A DNA stretch of 32,092 bases from Clostridiales bacterium (GCA_020859945.1 JAJBVG010000022.1:1-32092), one strand, 5' to 3'; shown: positions 24,012-32,014, counted from the stretch's first letter. The notes: generated by a model not told the origin, from the sequence alone. Numbers and translations are program-made.

Positions 24012-24031
24012 CCACGCTATCCTGTCTTTTG

Positions 24032-24059
24032 CCCCTCCGCCGGTGGGCGGAGGGGTTTT
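24032..24059 (+). terminator. Intrinsic terminator after the export permease
   Basis: A perfect 10-bp stem CCCCTCCGCC (24032-24041) with GGCGGAGGGG (24046-24055), GGTG loop, then TTTT. Confidence 0.9.
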
Positions 24060-24085
24060 CGCGGCAAAAAATCCGAACATTCCCC

Positions 24086-24114
24086 TTGACAGGCGAAATT
24101 TCCGCTGGTATAAT
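24086..24114 (+). promoter_or_regulatory. Consensus promoter of infC-rpmI-rplT
   Basis: Perfect TTGACA (24086-24091), 17-base spacer, perfect TATAAT (24109-24114), the strongest promoter in the window. Confidence 0.92.
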
Positions 24115-24120
24115 AGCTAC

Positions 24121-24273
24121 GCAAAACAAAGCAGGAACGGTTCCTCACCTTCTGTGCCTGGGCGCAGTGGTCAATAGCGCTAGTCCTTCTCACCCGGCTG
24201 GTTTCGGGTGGGTGTGGTTTGTGCGGATACCGTTTCGGTATCCGTTTTGATTTTATTCTGGAGGTGTTTTCGT
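24121..24273 (+). promoter_or_regulatory. L20-type autoregulatory leader of infC-rpmI-rplT
   Basis: A roughly 150-base leader between a consensus promoter and infC contains a CACCCG/CGGGTG hairpin (24191-24210), upstream segments with a GC-rich core (about 24133-24185) and a terminator (24224-24254). In Firmicutes such leaders (Rfam L20_leader class) bind ribosomal protein L20 when it is in excess and terminate the transcript. The assignment rests on position, operon content and terminator; I did not fold or align it. Confidence 0.72.
24224..24254 (+). terminator. Leader terminator upstream of infC
   Basis: A 9-bp perfect stem CGGATACCG (24224-24232) with CGGTATCCG (24236-24244), TTT loop, followed by TTTTGATTTT. 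Its tail ends 5 bases before the infC SD. Confidence 0.82.
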
Positions 24274-24849
24274 ATTAGCAGTATGTCTCATCAGATCAAT
24301 GAGGAGATCCGCGACAAAGAGGTTCGCCTGATTTCCTCTACCGGCCAGCAGATGGGTATCATGTCCTCCCGCGCCGCGTTGCAGGAGGCGCAGAAGGCCG
24401 GTCTGGACCTGGTCAAGATCTCTCCCAAGGCCGTCCCCCCCGTGTGCAAGATCATGGACTACGGCAAGTTCCGCTTCGAGCAGTCCAAGCGGGAAAAAGA
24501 AGCGAAAAAGAACCAACACGTGGTTGAAATCAAGGAGATTCGGATGTCCCCCAGCATCGACGTGGGCGACTTCAACACCAAGCTCCGCAACGCCCATAAG
24601 TTCCTGAACGAGGGCAACCGCGTCAAGGTCACTGTCCGCTTCCGGGGCCGCGAAATGGCCCACACCGACATCGGCGAGAAGCTGCTGCGCCGCTTCGCCG
24701 CGGAGAGCGAGGAGATCGCCGTGATGGACCGCAAGCCCGTCCTGGATGGCCGCCATATGACCATGCTGCTCTCTCCCAAGGCGTCCAAGGACGCCGCCTC
24801 CAAGGGCGCGGCCCGGCGTGACAACCGCCGCCCGCCTGAGACAAAATAA
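24274..24849 (+). CDS. infC: Translation initiation factor IF-3, ATT start
   Basis: IF-3 binds the 30S subunit, checks the start codon and blocks premature 50S joining. 191 residues. Seen: HQINEEIRDKEVRLI at the N-terminal domain, DLVKISPKAVPPVCKIMDYGKF at the linker junction, and a C-terminal domain with EIRMSPSIDVGDFNTK and VKVTVRFRGREMAH. The C-terminal tail is long and basic (GAARRDNRRPPETK). The start is taken as ATT 24274, because the SD GGAGGTG (24260-24266) is 7 bases from it but 16 from the first ATG (24283). An AUU start is the family's classic device for autoregulation by IF-3 proofreading. Confidence 0.95.
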   Translation: MSSMSHQINEEIRDKEVRLISSTGQQMGIMSSRAALQEAQKAGLDLVKISPKAVPPVCKIMDYGKFRFEQSKREKEAKKNQHVVEIKEIRMSPSIDVGDFNTKLRNAHKFLNEGNRVKVTVRFRGREMAHTDIGEKLLRRFAAESEEIAVMDRKPVLDGRHMTMLLSPKASKDAASKGAARRDNRRPPETK

Positions 24850-24882
24850 CGCAGCTGCCACCAACGAAAGGAGTCTTTCACC

Positions 24883-25080
24883 ATGCCTAAGATGAAAACG
24901 CACAGCGGTGCGAAAAAGAGATTCAATCTCACCAAAAACGGCAAGGTCAAGCGTTCCCACGCCTACGCCAGCCACATCCTGACCAAGAAAACCACCAAGC
25001 GTAAGAGAGGCCTCCGCAAGGGCGCCTATGCGGACGTGACCAACAGCGATACCATCCGCAAGATGATCCCTTACAAATAA
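24883..25080 (+). CDS. rpmI: 50S ribosomal protein L35
   Basis: 65 residues, very basic, of the usual length for bL35. It begins [14 protein letters not shown], the family signature, followed by [14 protein letters not shown] and [13 protein letters not shown]. It binds 23S rRNA in the large subunit. SD AAAGGAG lies about 10 bases before the ATG. Middle gene of the conserved infC-rpmI-rplT operon (33- and 20-base gaps). Confidence 0.97.
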   Translation: MPKMKTHSGAKKRFNLTKNGKVKRSHAYASHILTKKTTKRKRGLRKGAYADVTNSDTIRKMIPYK

Positions 25081-25100
25081 GTCGATAGGAGGCAACTGAA

Positions 25101-25454
25101 ATGGCAAGAGTCAAACGCGCGATGATGACGCGCAAGAGAAGAAATAAGGTCCTCAAGATGGCCAAGGGCTACTGGGGCGCCAAGAGCAAGCACTACAAGA
25201 TGGCCAACCAGGCCGTCATGAAGTCCCTGACCTACGCCTACACCGGCCGCCGTCTGAAAAAGCGCGACTTCCGCCGCCTGTGGATCACCCGTATCAGCGC
25301 CGCCTGCAAGCAGAACGGCATCAACTACTCCACCTTTATGCACGGCCTGAAGCTGGCCAACGTCAACATCGACCGCAAGATGCTCTCTGAGATGGCCGTC
25401 AACGACAAGGCCGCTTTCACTCAGCTGGTGCAGGTCGCCAAGGCCAGCCTGTAA
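25101..25454 (+). CDS. rplT: 50S ribosomal protein L20
   Basis: 117 residues, the standard bL20 length. Seen: [24 protein letters not shown] at the N-terminus of the long basic helix, [20 protein letters not shown] in the globular domain, and LNRK-like [11 protein letters not shown] near the end. It is required early in 50S assembly and is the likely ligand of the leader at 24121-24273. SD TAGGAGG lies 8 bases before the ATG. Confidence 0.98.
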   Translation: MARVKRAMMTRKRRNKVLKMAKGYWGAKSKHYKMANQAVMKSLTYAYTGRRLKKRDFRRLWITRISAACKQNGINYSTFMHGLKLANVNIDRKMLSEMAVNDKAAFTQLVQVAKASL

Positions 25455-25475
25455 AATTCATTTTTACGCTGCTTT

Positions 25476-25515
25476 CACAGCGCGGAGGTTTTTGGAATCT
25501 CCGCGCTGTGTTTTT
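25476..25515 (+). terminator. Intrinsic terminator after rplT
   Basis: A perfect 12-bp stem CACAGCGCGGAG (25476-25487) with CTCCGCGCTGTG (25499-25510), then TTTTT. Confidence 0.93.
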
Positions 25516-25518
25516 GTC

Positions 25519-25547
25519 TTGCGGGTCCGGCCTGGGCGTGATATACT
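25519..25547 (+). promoter_or_regulatory. Promoter of the topoisomerase A-subunit gene
   Basis: TTGCGG (25519-25524), 17-base spacer, TATACT (25542-25547). It begins 4 bases after the rplT terminator. Confidence 0.72.
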
Positions 25548-25595
25548 AGGATGAATTTGAAGAAGAGAAGATTTGTTTTTAGACCGAGGTAAGTT

Positions 25596-27839
25596 ATGGC
25601 AAGACGCAAAAAAGACACCGCACCCAAACCCACTAACAACGAAAACGTCAAGGGCCTCCACGCCGAGGTGCTGGAGCAGCCCATCACCGAGACGCTGGAA
25701 ATCAACTATATGCCCTACGCCATGAGCGTCATCATCAGCCGGGCCATTCCGGAAATCGACGGTTTCAAGCCCAGCCACCGGAAGCTGCTGTACACCATGT
25801 ACCAGATGCACTTGCTGGGGGGCAACCGCACCAAGTCCGCCAACGTGGTGGGCTCCACCATGAAGCTGAACCCCCACGGCGACGCCGCCATTTACGAGAC
25901 CATGGTGCGCCTTTCCCGGGGCTACGGGGCGCTGCTCCACCCGCCCGTGGACTCCAAGGGCAACTTCGGCAAGGTGTTCTCCCGGGACATGGCCTACGCC
26001 GCCTCCCGTTACACCGAGGTCCGGCTGGACCCCATCTGTCAGGAGTTTTTCCGGGACATCGACAAGGACACCGTGGACTTTGTGGACAACTACGACGGCC
26101 AGCTGAAAGAGCCGACGCTGCTGCCCACCACCTTCCCCAACGTGCTGGTCTCCGCCAACCAGGGCATCGCCGTGGGCATGGCCTCCAACATCTGTGGGTT
26201 CAACCTGGGGGAGGTCTGCGACGCCGCCATCGCCCGGATGAAAAACCCCAAATCCGACCTGTTCGCCACCTTGAAAGCGCCGGATTTCCCTACCGGCGGC
26301 CAGCTGCTCTACGACCAGAAGGCGCTGGAGCAGGTCTACCGCACCGGGCGGGGGTCGCTGAAAGTCCGGGGCCGCTGGCGCTACGTCAAGGCGGAAAACC
26401 TGATTGAGATTTACGAGGTCCCCTACTCCACCACCATCGAGGCCATTATGGACAAGGTGGCCGACCTGGTGAAGGCCGGGAAAATTCGGGAAATCACCGA
26501 TATGCGGGACGAGACCGACCTCTCCGGCCTGAAACTTGCCATTGACCTGAAACGGGGCGTGGACCCGGAAAAGCTGATGGCCAAGCTGTGCAAGCTGACC
26601 CCCTTCCAGGACGCCTACCCCTGCAACTTCAACATCCTCATCAACGGCAACCCCCGCGTTATGGGCGTGGGGGAGATCCTGGACGAGTGGATCGCCTGGC
26701 GGATGGAGTGCGTCCGCCGCCGGGCCAGCTACGACATGGCGAAAAAGCGGGAGAAGCTCCACCTGCTGTTGGGCTTGCGGAAAATTTTGCTGGACATCGA
26801 CAAGGCCATTAAAATCATCCGGGAGACCCCCACCGAGGCGGAGGTCATCCCCAACCTGATGATCGGCTTCGGCATCGACCAGGTGCAGGCGGAGTTCGTG
26901 GCGGAAATCAAACTGCGGAACATCAACCAGGAGTATATCCTCCGCCGCACCAACGAGGTGGACCAGCTCCAGCAGGAGATAGACGACCTCCAGGACGTGG
27001 TGGACAACCCCCAGCGGGTGAAGAAAATCATCACCGGCGAGCTGCAAGCGGTCAAAAAGAAGTACGCCGTGCCCCGGCGGACGGAAATCGTCTACGACTA
27101 CCAGGAGGATGTGCCGGAGGAGACCGAGGACGTGCCGGACAACCCGGTCCACGTGTTCCTGTCCCAGCAGGGGTACTTTAAGAAAATCACCCCCCAGTCC
27201 CTGCGGATGTCCGGCGAGCAGAAGTACAAGGAGGGGGACGGCCCCAGCCAGTACTGGGAGACCACCAGCAGCCAGGAAATCATGTTCTTCACCGACCGGC
27301 AACAGTGCTACAAGGCCCGGCTCAACGACTTTGCCGACAGCAAGGCCAGCGTGCTGGGCGAGTACCTGCCCTCCCGCCTGGGCATGGACGAGGGAGAGAA
27401 CGTGGTGTGGGCCTGCCTGCCGGGGGACTACTCCGGCACCCTGCTCTTCTTCTTCGAGAACGGCAAGGCCGCCCGTGTGGACCTGGAGAAGTACCGCACC
27501 GTCACAAACCGGCGGCGGCTGACCGGCGCTTACTCCGACAAATCCCCCCTGAAAGCGGCGTTTCTGCTGACGGAGGACATGGAGCTGGCAGTGTTCTCCA
27601 CCGAGAACCGGGCGCTGCTGTTCAACACCGCCGCCCTGACCCCCAAGGCCACCCGCACCACCCAGGGCGTGGCGGTGCTGACCCTCAAGCCCAAGTACAG
27701 CCTCAGCCGGGTGGTTCCCGCAGCGGAGAGCGGCATCGTCAATCTGGCCCGCTACCGGGCCAGGAATATCCCCGCCACCGGCGCGTTGCTCAAGCCGGAG
27801 GACAAGGGCGAGGTGCAGATGACGCTGGATATCAAGTGA
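25596..27839 (+). CDS. parC: Type IIA topoisomerase subunit A, ParC-like (topoisomerase IV)
   Basis: 747 residues. The breakage-reunion domain has FKPSHRKLLYTM, NPHGDAAIYETMVRLS and the catalytic Arg138-Tyr139 in AASRYTEVRL; a long coiled-coil follows (about residues 380-490, with RRTNEVDQLQQEIDDLQDVV), then a C-terminal beta-pinwheel region. The GyrA box (QRRGGKG) that gives gyrase its wrapping ability is not seen, which favours a ParC-like decatenase over GyrA. The position equivalent to the quinolone-resistance Ser (GyrA Ser83, ParC Ser80) is Ala97, while Glu101 fills the acidic position. The partner B subunit gene is not adjacent. SD GAGG lies 8 bases upstream. Annotation pipelines may call it gyrA. 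Confidence 0.88.
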   Translation: MARRKKDTAPKPTNNENVKGLHAEVLEQPITETLEINYMPYAMSVIISRAIPEIDGFKPSHRKLLYTMYQMHLLGGNRTKSANVVGSTMKLNPHGDAAIYETMVRLSRGYGALLHPPVDSKGNFGKVFSRDMAYAASRYTEVRLDPICQEFFRDIDKDTVDFVDNYDGQLKEPTLLPTTFPNVLVSANQGIAVGMASNICGFNLGEVCDAAIARMKNPKSDLFATLKAPDFPTGGQLLYDQKALEQVYRTGRGSLKVRGRWRYVKAENLIEIYEVPYSTTIEAIMDKVADLVKAGKIREITDMRDETDLSGLKLAIDLKRGVDPEKLMAKLCKLTPFQDAYPCNFNILINGNPRVMGVGEILDEWIAWRMECVRRRASYDMAKKREKLHLLLGLRKILLDIDKAIKIIRETPTEAEVIPNLMIGFGIDQVQAEFVAEIKLRNINQEYILRRTNEVDQLQQEIDDLQDVVDNPQRVKKIITGELQAVKKKYAVPRRTEIVYDYQEDVPEETEDVPDNPVHVFLSQQGYFKKITPQSLRMSGEQKYKEGDGPSQYWETTSSQEIMFFTDRQQCYKARLNDFADSKASVLGEYLPSRLGMDEGENVVWACLPGDYSGTLLFFFENGKAARVDLEKYRTVTNRRRLTGAYSDKSPLKAAFLLTEDMELAVFSTENRALLFNTAALTPKATRTTQGVAVLTLKPKYSLSRVVPAAESGIVNLARYRARNIPATGALLKPEDKGEVQMTLDIK

Positions 27840-27869
27840 AACGCTGTTCTCTGAGAAAGGAGCTTTTCT

Positions 27870-28916
27870 ATGACCACGAAAACCATCATTGTCACCGGCG
27901 GCGCGGGCTTCATCGGCGGCAACTTTGTCCACTATATGCTGAAAACCCACCCGGATTACCGCATCGTCTGCCTGGACTGCCTGACCTACGCCGGCAATCT
28001 GGAGACTCTGGCCCCGGTGATGGACAACCCCAATTTCCGCTTTGTCAAGGACTCCATCACCGACCGGGCGGCGGTGTACCGCCTGTTTGAGGAGGAGCAT
28101 CCCGACGTGGTGGTGAACTTCGCCGCCGAGAGCCATGTGGACCGCTCCATCGAGAACCCCTCCGTCTTTTTGGAGACCAACGTCATCGGCACCGGCGTTC
28201 TGCTGGACGCCTGCAACAAGTACGGCATTGGCCGCTACCACCAGGTCTCCACCGACGAAGTCTATGGCGACCTGCCCCTGGACCGGCCCGACCTGTTCTT
28301 CACTGAGGAGACGCCGCTGCACACCTCCAGCCCCTATTCCGCCTCCAAAGCCTCGGCGGACCTGCTGGTCATGGCCTATCACCGCACCTACGGCATGCCC
28401 GTGACCATCAGCCGCTGCTCCAACAACTACGGGCCGTACCACTTCCCGGAGAAGCTCATCCCCCTGATGATCGCCAACGCTCTGAACGACAAGCCTCTCC
28501 CCGTCTACGGCGAGGGCAAGAACGTCCGGGATTGGCTCTATGTGGAGGACCACTGCCGGGCCATCGACCTCATCATCCACAACGGCAGGGTGGGCGAGGT
28601 CTACAACGTGGGCGGACACAACGAAATGCGGAACATCGACATCGTCAAGCTCATCTGCAAGGCTCTGGGCAAGCCGGAGAGCCTCATCGTCCACGTGGAG
28701 GACCGAAAGGGCCACGATATGCGCTACGCCATCGACCCAACCAAAATCCATAATGAGTTGGGCTGGCTGCCGGAGACGAAGTTTGCCGACGGCATCCAAA
28801 AGACCATCCAGTGGTATCTGGACAACCGGCCCTGGTGGGAGCATATCCTCTCCGGGAACTATCAGCGGTACTATGAGGAGATGTACGGGGAGCGGCTGAA
28901 AAAAATTAGCAATTAG
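27870..28916 (+). CDS. rfbB: dTDP-glucose 4,6-dehydratase
   Basis: Converts dTDP-glucose to dTDP-4-keto-6-deoxyglucose, an early step to dTDP-rhamnose and other deoxysugars. 348 residues, short-chain dehydrogenase fold. Seen: NAD-binding TGGAGFIGGNF, AAESHVDRSI, the active-site STDEVYGDL, YSASKASADLL (Tyr and Lys of YxxxK), SRCSNNYGPYHFPEKLIP and the C-terminal RKGHDMRYAIDPTKI. The SD AAAGGAG precedes the ATG. It follows the topoisomerase gene by 30 bases with no promoter between, so both are probably on one transcript. rfbA, rfbC and rfbD are not in the window. The last three codons and TAG stop lie in a tandem heptamer repeat. Confidence 0.95.
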   Translation: MTTKTIIVTGGAGFIGGNFVHYMLKTHPDYRIVCLDCLTYAGNLETLAPVMDNPNFRFVKDSITDRAAVYRLFEEEHPDVVVNFAAESHVDRSIENPSVFLETNVIGTGVLLDACNKYGIGRYHQVSTDEVYGDLPLDRPDLFFTEETPLHTSSPYSASKASADLLVMAYHRTYGMPVTISRCSNNYGPYHFPEKLIPLMIANALNDKPLPVYGEGKNVRDWLYVEDHCRAIDLIIHNGRVGEVYNVGGHNEMRNIDIVKLICKALGKPESLIVHVEDRKGHDMRYAIDPTKIHNELGWLPETKFADGIQKTIQWYLDNRPWWEHILSGNYQRYYEEMYGERLKKISN

Positions 28917-28934
28917 CAATGTGCAATGTGCAAT
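28904..28934 (+). repeat. Tandem heptamer array forming the rfbB 3' end
   Basis: ATTAGCA, ATTAGCA, ATGTGCA, ATGTGCA, ATT: period 7. It differs from the array after secA (2389-2420) by about one base. It encodes the last three residues (ISN) and stop of rfbB. The 310-base gap 28917-29226 also holds a terminator (29012-29054) and a palindromic repeat (29088-29164); the rest shows no gene. Confidence 0.8.
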
Positions 28935-29011
28935 TCCGCAGGGCGGAGGCGCGCCGCTCCCTGCGAAAGGCACAGTTTACACCGGCGAAACCGGCTCAAA
29001 GTACAGAAAAA

Positions 29012-29054
29012 TAAGGCGTCCTGTGGAAAACTTCACGAGACGCCTTACTTTTTT
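29012..29054. terminator. Bidirectional terminator between rfbB and the sensor-kinase gene
   Basis: A 9-bp perfect stem TAAGGCGTC (29012-29020) with GACGCCTTA (29039-29047), an inner GTGGA/TTCAC stem, then CTTTTTT on the plus strand. On the minus strand the stem is followed by TTTTTCTG, so it can serve both convergent genes. Confidence 0.85.
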
Positions 29055-29087
29055 ATCTATAATACAAGTTTTCTACAGAGAACCGAC

Positions 29088-29164
29088 GTTTTGTAACTGA
29101 CTACCCCTCTTGCCGCCCCTGAAAGGGGAGGGGGACCATGCGAAGCATGGTGGAGGGGTTTCCT
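29088..29164 (-). repeat. Dispersed palindromic element, copy 3 (inverted)
   Basis: Reverse complement of copy 2 (19028-19102) with a handful of differences. It has the same ACCATGC-TTC-GCATGGT hairpin and a second hairpin CCCC-TTTCA-GGGG. The outer stem ACCCCTC/GAGGGGT is kept. It lies downstream of the sensor-kinase gene. Confidence 0.8.
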
Positions 29165-29226
29165 CTGGAATCATAGACAAGGCTAATTCAAAAGGATACC
29201 AATTTGTTTTTCACGAGAGCCGCTGC

Positions 29227-30306
29227 CTACAACACCGTCTCCTGTCCGTAGCACCGGGCGGGCAGCACCCCGCTCAGCTCGGTGAGGACCTGGCTGTAAT
29301 TCTGGGCCGGATCGAAGATGCCCTCGTCCCGGAGCAAATCGCGCTGAGAGGTGGAACACAGGGGCAGAGACAGAGTGACCGCCGTCCCCTCTCCGGCGGG
29401 GGCCAGCAGCAGCGTCCCGCCGAAGAAATGGGCGATTCGGCGGCAGATGGGCAGCCCAAGCCCGAAGCCGTCCGGCAAGGCATCGCTCAGTGGCCGGTCC
29501 GCCTCCGGGGTGAAAGCCTGCTCCAGCTTCTCCGGGGAGATGCCTCCGGCGCTGTCCGCCAGGGTCAGCATCGCCCGGCCCCCCGCGACGCGCAGGGTCA
29601 GCACCAGCTCCCCTTTCTGTCCCAGGGCGTTGGCGGTCAGGTTGTAGAGCAGTCTGCGCAGCAGGTACTCGTTGACCCACACCGTTGCGTTGGACGCTTC
29701 CTCCCGGTAGACGAAGCGACAGCCGATCTGCCCCAGCAGATAGGCCAGCAGATGCTCCATCTCCCGGCAAAATCCTGTCAGTTCCAGGGGAGCGGAGGGA
29801 TAGAGGATGGCCAGGTCGTTATCGCTCTGGCTGTAAAAGTCCAGATTGTCCACCAGTCGGAGCAGTTTGTGCTGGCTGTGGTTCAAATAGGAGATCCACT
29901 TCTCGTTGCGGTGCTGCTCCGTCTCCACCAGGGTATTTTGCAGCGTCTCGATGGAGGCGTTCAGCGGCCCCAGCAATCGCCGCAGCTGTACGGCCAGCTC
30001 CCGCACCCGCTGAGGGGAGAACCCGCCGTCCCCGACCTGCTCAAACAGATAGAGGGCGCCGTCGGCCTCCAACCCCCGGCTGCGGACAGTCCAGCGCGCT
30101 CCGTCCACGGTCAGCTCCGCCGACACGCCCTCTCCGTCCGGCAGCGCCACGGGAGGGGCCGCGCCCTCCGCCAGGGGGAGGGCGCAGGCGCGAAACAGGG
30201 CCTGGGCCGCCGGATTGTAATATTTGATTTTTTTGTCTTTCACCAGCAGCACCGGCTGGGAAACGCCGTCAAAATAGACATTCCCAGACAAGGTAAACTC
30301 GCCCAT
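29227..30306 (-). CDS. Soluble sensor histidine kinase-like protein, H-box His absent
   Basis: 359 residues, no membrane segment or signal peptide. Seen: an N-terminal PAS-like region (about 10-95, FDGVSQPVLLVKDKKIKYYNP), a helical dimerisation region (about 97-165) and a HATPase_c domain with N-box LLYNLTANAL (Asn222, Asn226), G1 box LADSAGGIS (Asp251) and G2 box DGFGLGLPICRRIAHFFGG. In the dimerisation helix the segment RRLLGPLNASIE aligns with the usual HELRTPLTSIE, but the phosphoacceptor His position is Arg109. ATP binding looks intact, so it may be a signalling ATPase or pseudokinase. No response regulator is adjacent. The start at 30306 has GGAG just upstream; the longer frame to 30378 has no SD. 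Confidence 0.82.
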   Translation of the reverse strand: MGEFTLSGNVYFDGVSQPVLLVKDKKIKYYNPAAQALFRACALPLAEGAAPPVALPDGEGVSAELTVDGARWTVRSRGLEADGALYLFEQVGDGGFSPQRVRELAVQLRRLLGPLNASIETLQNTLVETEQHRNEKWISYLNHSQHKLLRLVDNLDFYSQSDNDLAILYPSAPLELTGFCREMEHLLAYLLGQIGCRFVYREEASNATVWVNEYLLRRLLYNLTANALGQKGELVLTLRVAGGRAMLTLADSAGGISPEKLEQAFTPEADRPLSDALPDGFGLGLPICRRIAHFFGGTLLLAPAGEGTAVTLSLPLCSTSQRDLLRDEGIFDPAQNYSQVLTELSGVLPARCYGQETVL

Positions 30307-30373
30307 ACTATTCTCCACTCTCCACCCTGATTGCAGTTCACTTTCATAGAGCCAAACGCGGATACGCGAGGCT

Positions 30374-30410
30374 GCCACGCCGCCTTAGCTTGCCCCAAAA
30401 GGCGGCTGGC
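30374..30410 (-). other. Strong hairpin in the sensor-kinase 5' UTR
   Basis: GCCA-c-GCCGCCTT (30374-30386) pairs with AAGGCGGC-TGGC (30399-30410): 12 bp with one bulge and a 12-base loop. It lies between the minus-strand promoter and the start codon. There is no T tract. It could be an RNA regulatory element or another dispersed repeat. In the 348-base gap 30307-30654 it is accompanied only by the two divergent promoters. Confidence 0.5.
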
Positions 30411-30425
30411 GCTCCCTTTTCAACT

Positions 30426-30454
30426 AGTATACCAAAACATGGCGCGACAAACAA
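30426..30454 (-). promoter_or_regulatory. Promoter of the sensor-kinase gene
   Basis: On the minus strand: TTGTTT (30454-30449), 17-base spacer, TATACT (30431-30426). The 5' UTR would be about 113 bases. Confidence 0.7.
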
Positions 30455-30509
30455 GAAATTTGTCGAAAACAGGCGGAATAATTTTGTGAAAAAAATAACA
30501 AAGTCCCTC

Positions 30510-30538
30510 TTCCCATTTTAACACGACTGCGTTATAAT
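30510..30538 (+). promoter_or_regulatory. Promoter of the CoA-transferase gene
   Basis: TTCCCA (30510-30515), 17-base spacer, consensus TATAAT (30533-30538). The 5' UTR is about 110 bases with no recognised structure. Confidence 0.65.
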
Positions 30539-30654
30539 GGAATGGACAACAACGAACCGGGAGGCCGCCCCAGTATCCTATGACGGTCTGGCCCCACCGG
30601 TCACCGGCGAACACAGGACAGGATTTCATATTCCATCAGCAGGAGGTTTCTCTT

Positions 30655-31995
30655 ATGGATTATCAGGCACTTTATCAGAGCAAGCTGACCACGGCGGACG
30701 AGGCGGTCAAGTGTGTCCGCAGCGGCGACTGGGTGGACTACGGCTGGACCGTCACCACCCCCGTGGCGCTGGACAAGGCCATGGCCAAACGCATGGACCA
30801 GTTGGAGGACATCAACTTCCGGGGCGGCATCCTCATGTGGGAGCCGGAAATTTTTAAAATCGACGACCCCGCCAGCCGCCTGACCTGGAACAGCTGGCAC
30901 ATGGGCGGCATCGAGCGCAAGGCGGTCAACAAGGGCTTCGCTTTCTACGCCCCCATCCGCTACTCCGAGCTGCCCCGCTACAACCGGGAAATCGACTGCC
31001 CCAGCCGGGTTGCCATGTTCCAGGTCTCCCCCATGGATGAGCACGGCTATTTCAGCTTTGGCCCCAGCGCCTCCCACATGGCGGCGGTCTGCGAGCGGGC
31101 GGAGGTCATCATCGTGGAGGTCAACCAGAATATGCCCCGGTGCCTGGGCGGATTCCAGGAGGGCATTCACATCTCCCAGGTCAGCATGGTCGTGGAAGGG
31201 GACAACCCTCCCATCGCTGAGATGGGCTCCGCCGCCGCTACCCCTGTGGACGAGGCCGTGGCAAAGCTCATCGTCAACGAAATTCCCGACGGGGCCTGTC
31301 TCCAGCTGGGCATCGGCGGTATGCCCAACGCCGTGGGGTCCCTGATTGCCAAGTCCGACTTGAAGGACCTGGGCGTTCACACCGAGATGTACGTGGACGG
31401 CTTTGTGGACATCGCCAAAGCGGGCAAAATCACCGGCGCACGGAAGCCCATCGACAAGGGCCGCCAGGTCTACGCCTTCGGCGCGGGCACCAAAAAGCTC
31501 TATGACTACCTGGACAACAACCCCGCCTGTATGTCCGCCCCGGTGGATTACACCAACGACGTGCGCACCATCTCCGCCATCGACAACTTCATCAGCATCA
31601 ACAACGCCGTGGACATCGACCTTTACGGCCAGGTGAACGCCGAATCCGCCGGCATCAAGCCCATCTCCGGCGCGGGCGGGCAACTGGACTTCGTGCTGGG
31701 CGCGTACCTCTCCAAGGGCGGCAAGAGCTTCATCTGCATGTCCTCCACCTTCAAGAGCCGGGACGGGGTGCTGCACAGCCGCATCAAGCCCACCCTGGAC
31801 AACGGCTCCATCGTCACCGACACCCGTGCCAACACCATGTATGTGGTCACGGAATACGGCCTGGTCAATTTGAAGGGCCTGTCCTCCTGGCAGCGGGCCG
31901 AGGCGCTGATCTCCATCGCCCACCCCGACTTCCGGGACGAGCTTATCGCCAGCGCGGAGAAAATGCACATCTGGAAGCGCAGCAACCGCCGCTGA
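30655..31995 (+). CDS. but: Butyryl-CoA:acetate CoA-transferase (class I CoA-transferase family)
   Basis: 446 residues, matching the length of the butyryl-CoA:acetate CoA-transferases of gut butyrate producers. It moves CoA from butyryl-CoA to acetate, releasing butyrate and acetyl-CoA, the last step of butyrate formation. Seen: [41 protein letters not shown], the catalytic Glu region [10 protein letters not shown], and [13 protein letters not shown] near the CoA site. Related 4-hydroxybutyrate or propionate CoA-transferases share these motifs, so the acyl preference is an inference. The start at 30655 has AGGAGG 8 bases upstream; the longer frame to 30580 lacks an SD. Monocistronic from a promoter at 30510-30538. 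Confidence 0.88.
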   Translation: MDYQALYQSKLTTADEAVKCVRSGDWVDYGWTVTTPVALDKAMAKRMDQLEDINFRGGILMWEPEIFKIDDPASRLTWNSWHMGGIERKAVNKGFAFYAPIRYSELPRYNREIDCPSRVAMFQVSPMDEHGYFSFGPSASHMAAVCERAEVIIVEVNQNMPRCLGGFQEGIHISQVSMVVEGDNPPIAEMGSAAATPVDEAVAKLIVNEIPDGACLQLGIGGMPNAVGSLIAKSDLKDLGVHTEMYVDGFVDIAKAGKITGARKPIDKGRQVYAFGAGTKKLYDYLDNNPACMSAPVDYTNDVRTISAIDNFISINNAVDIDLYGQVNAESAGIKPISGAGGQLDFVLGAYLSKGGKSFICMSSTFKSRDGVLHSRIKPTLDNGSIVTDTRANTMYVVTEYGLVNLKGLSSWQRAEALISIAHPDFRDELIASAEKMHIWKRSNRR

Positions 31996-32014
31996 CATCG
32001 AATCGACGTTTTTT

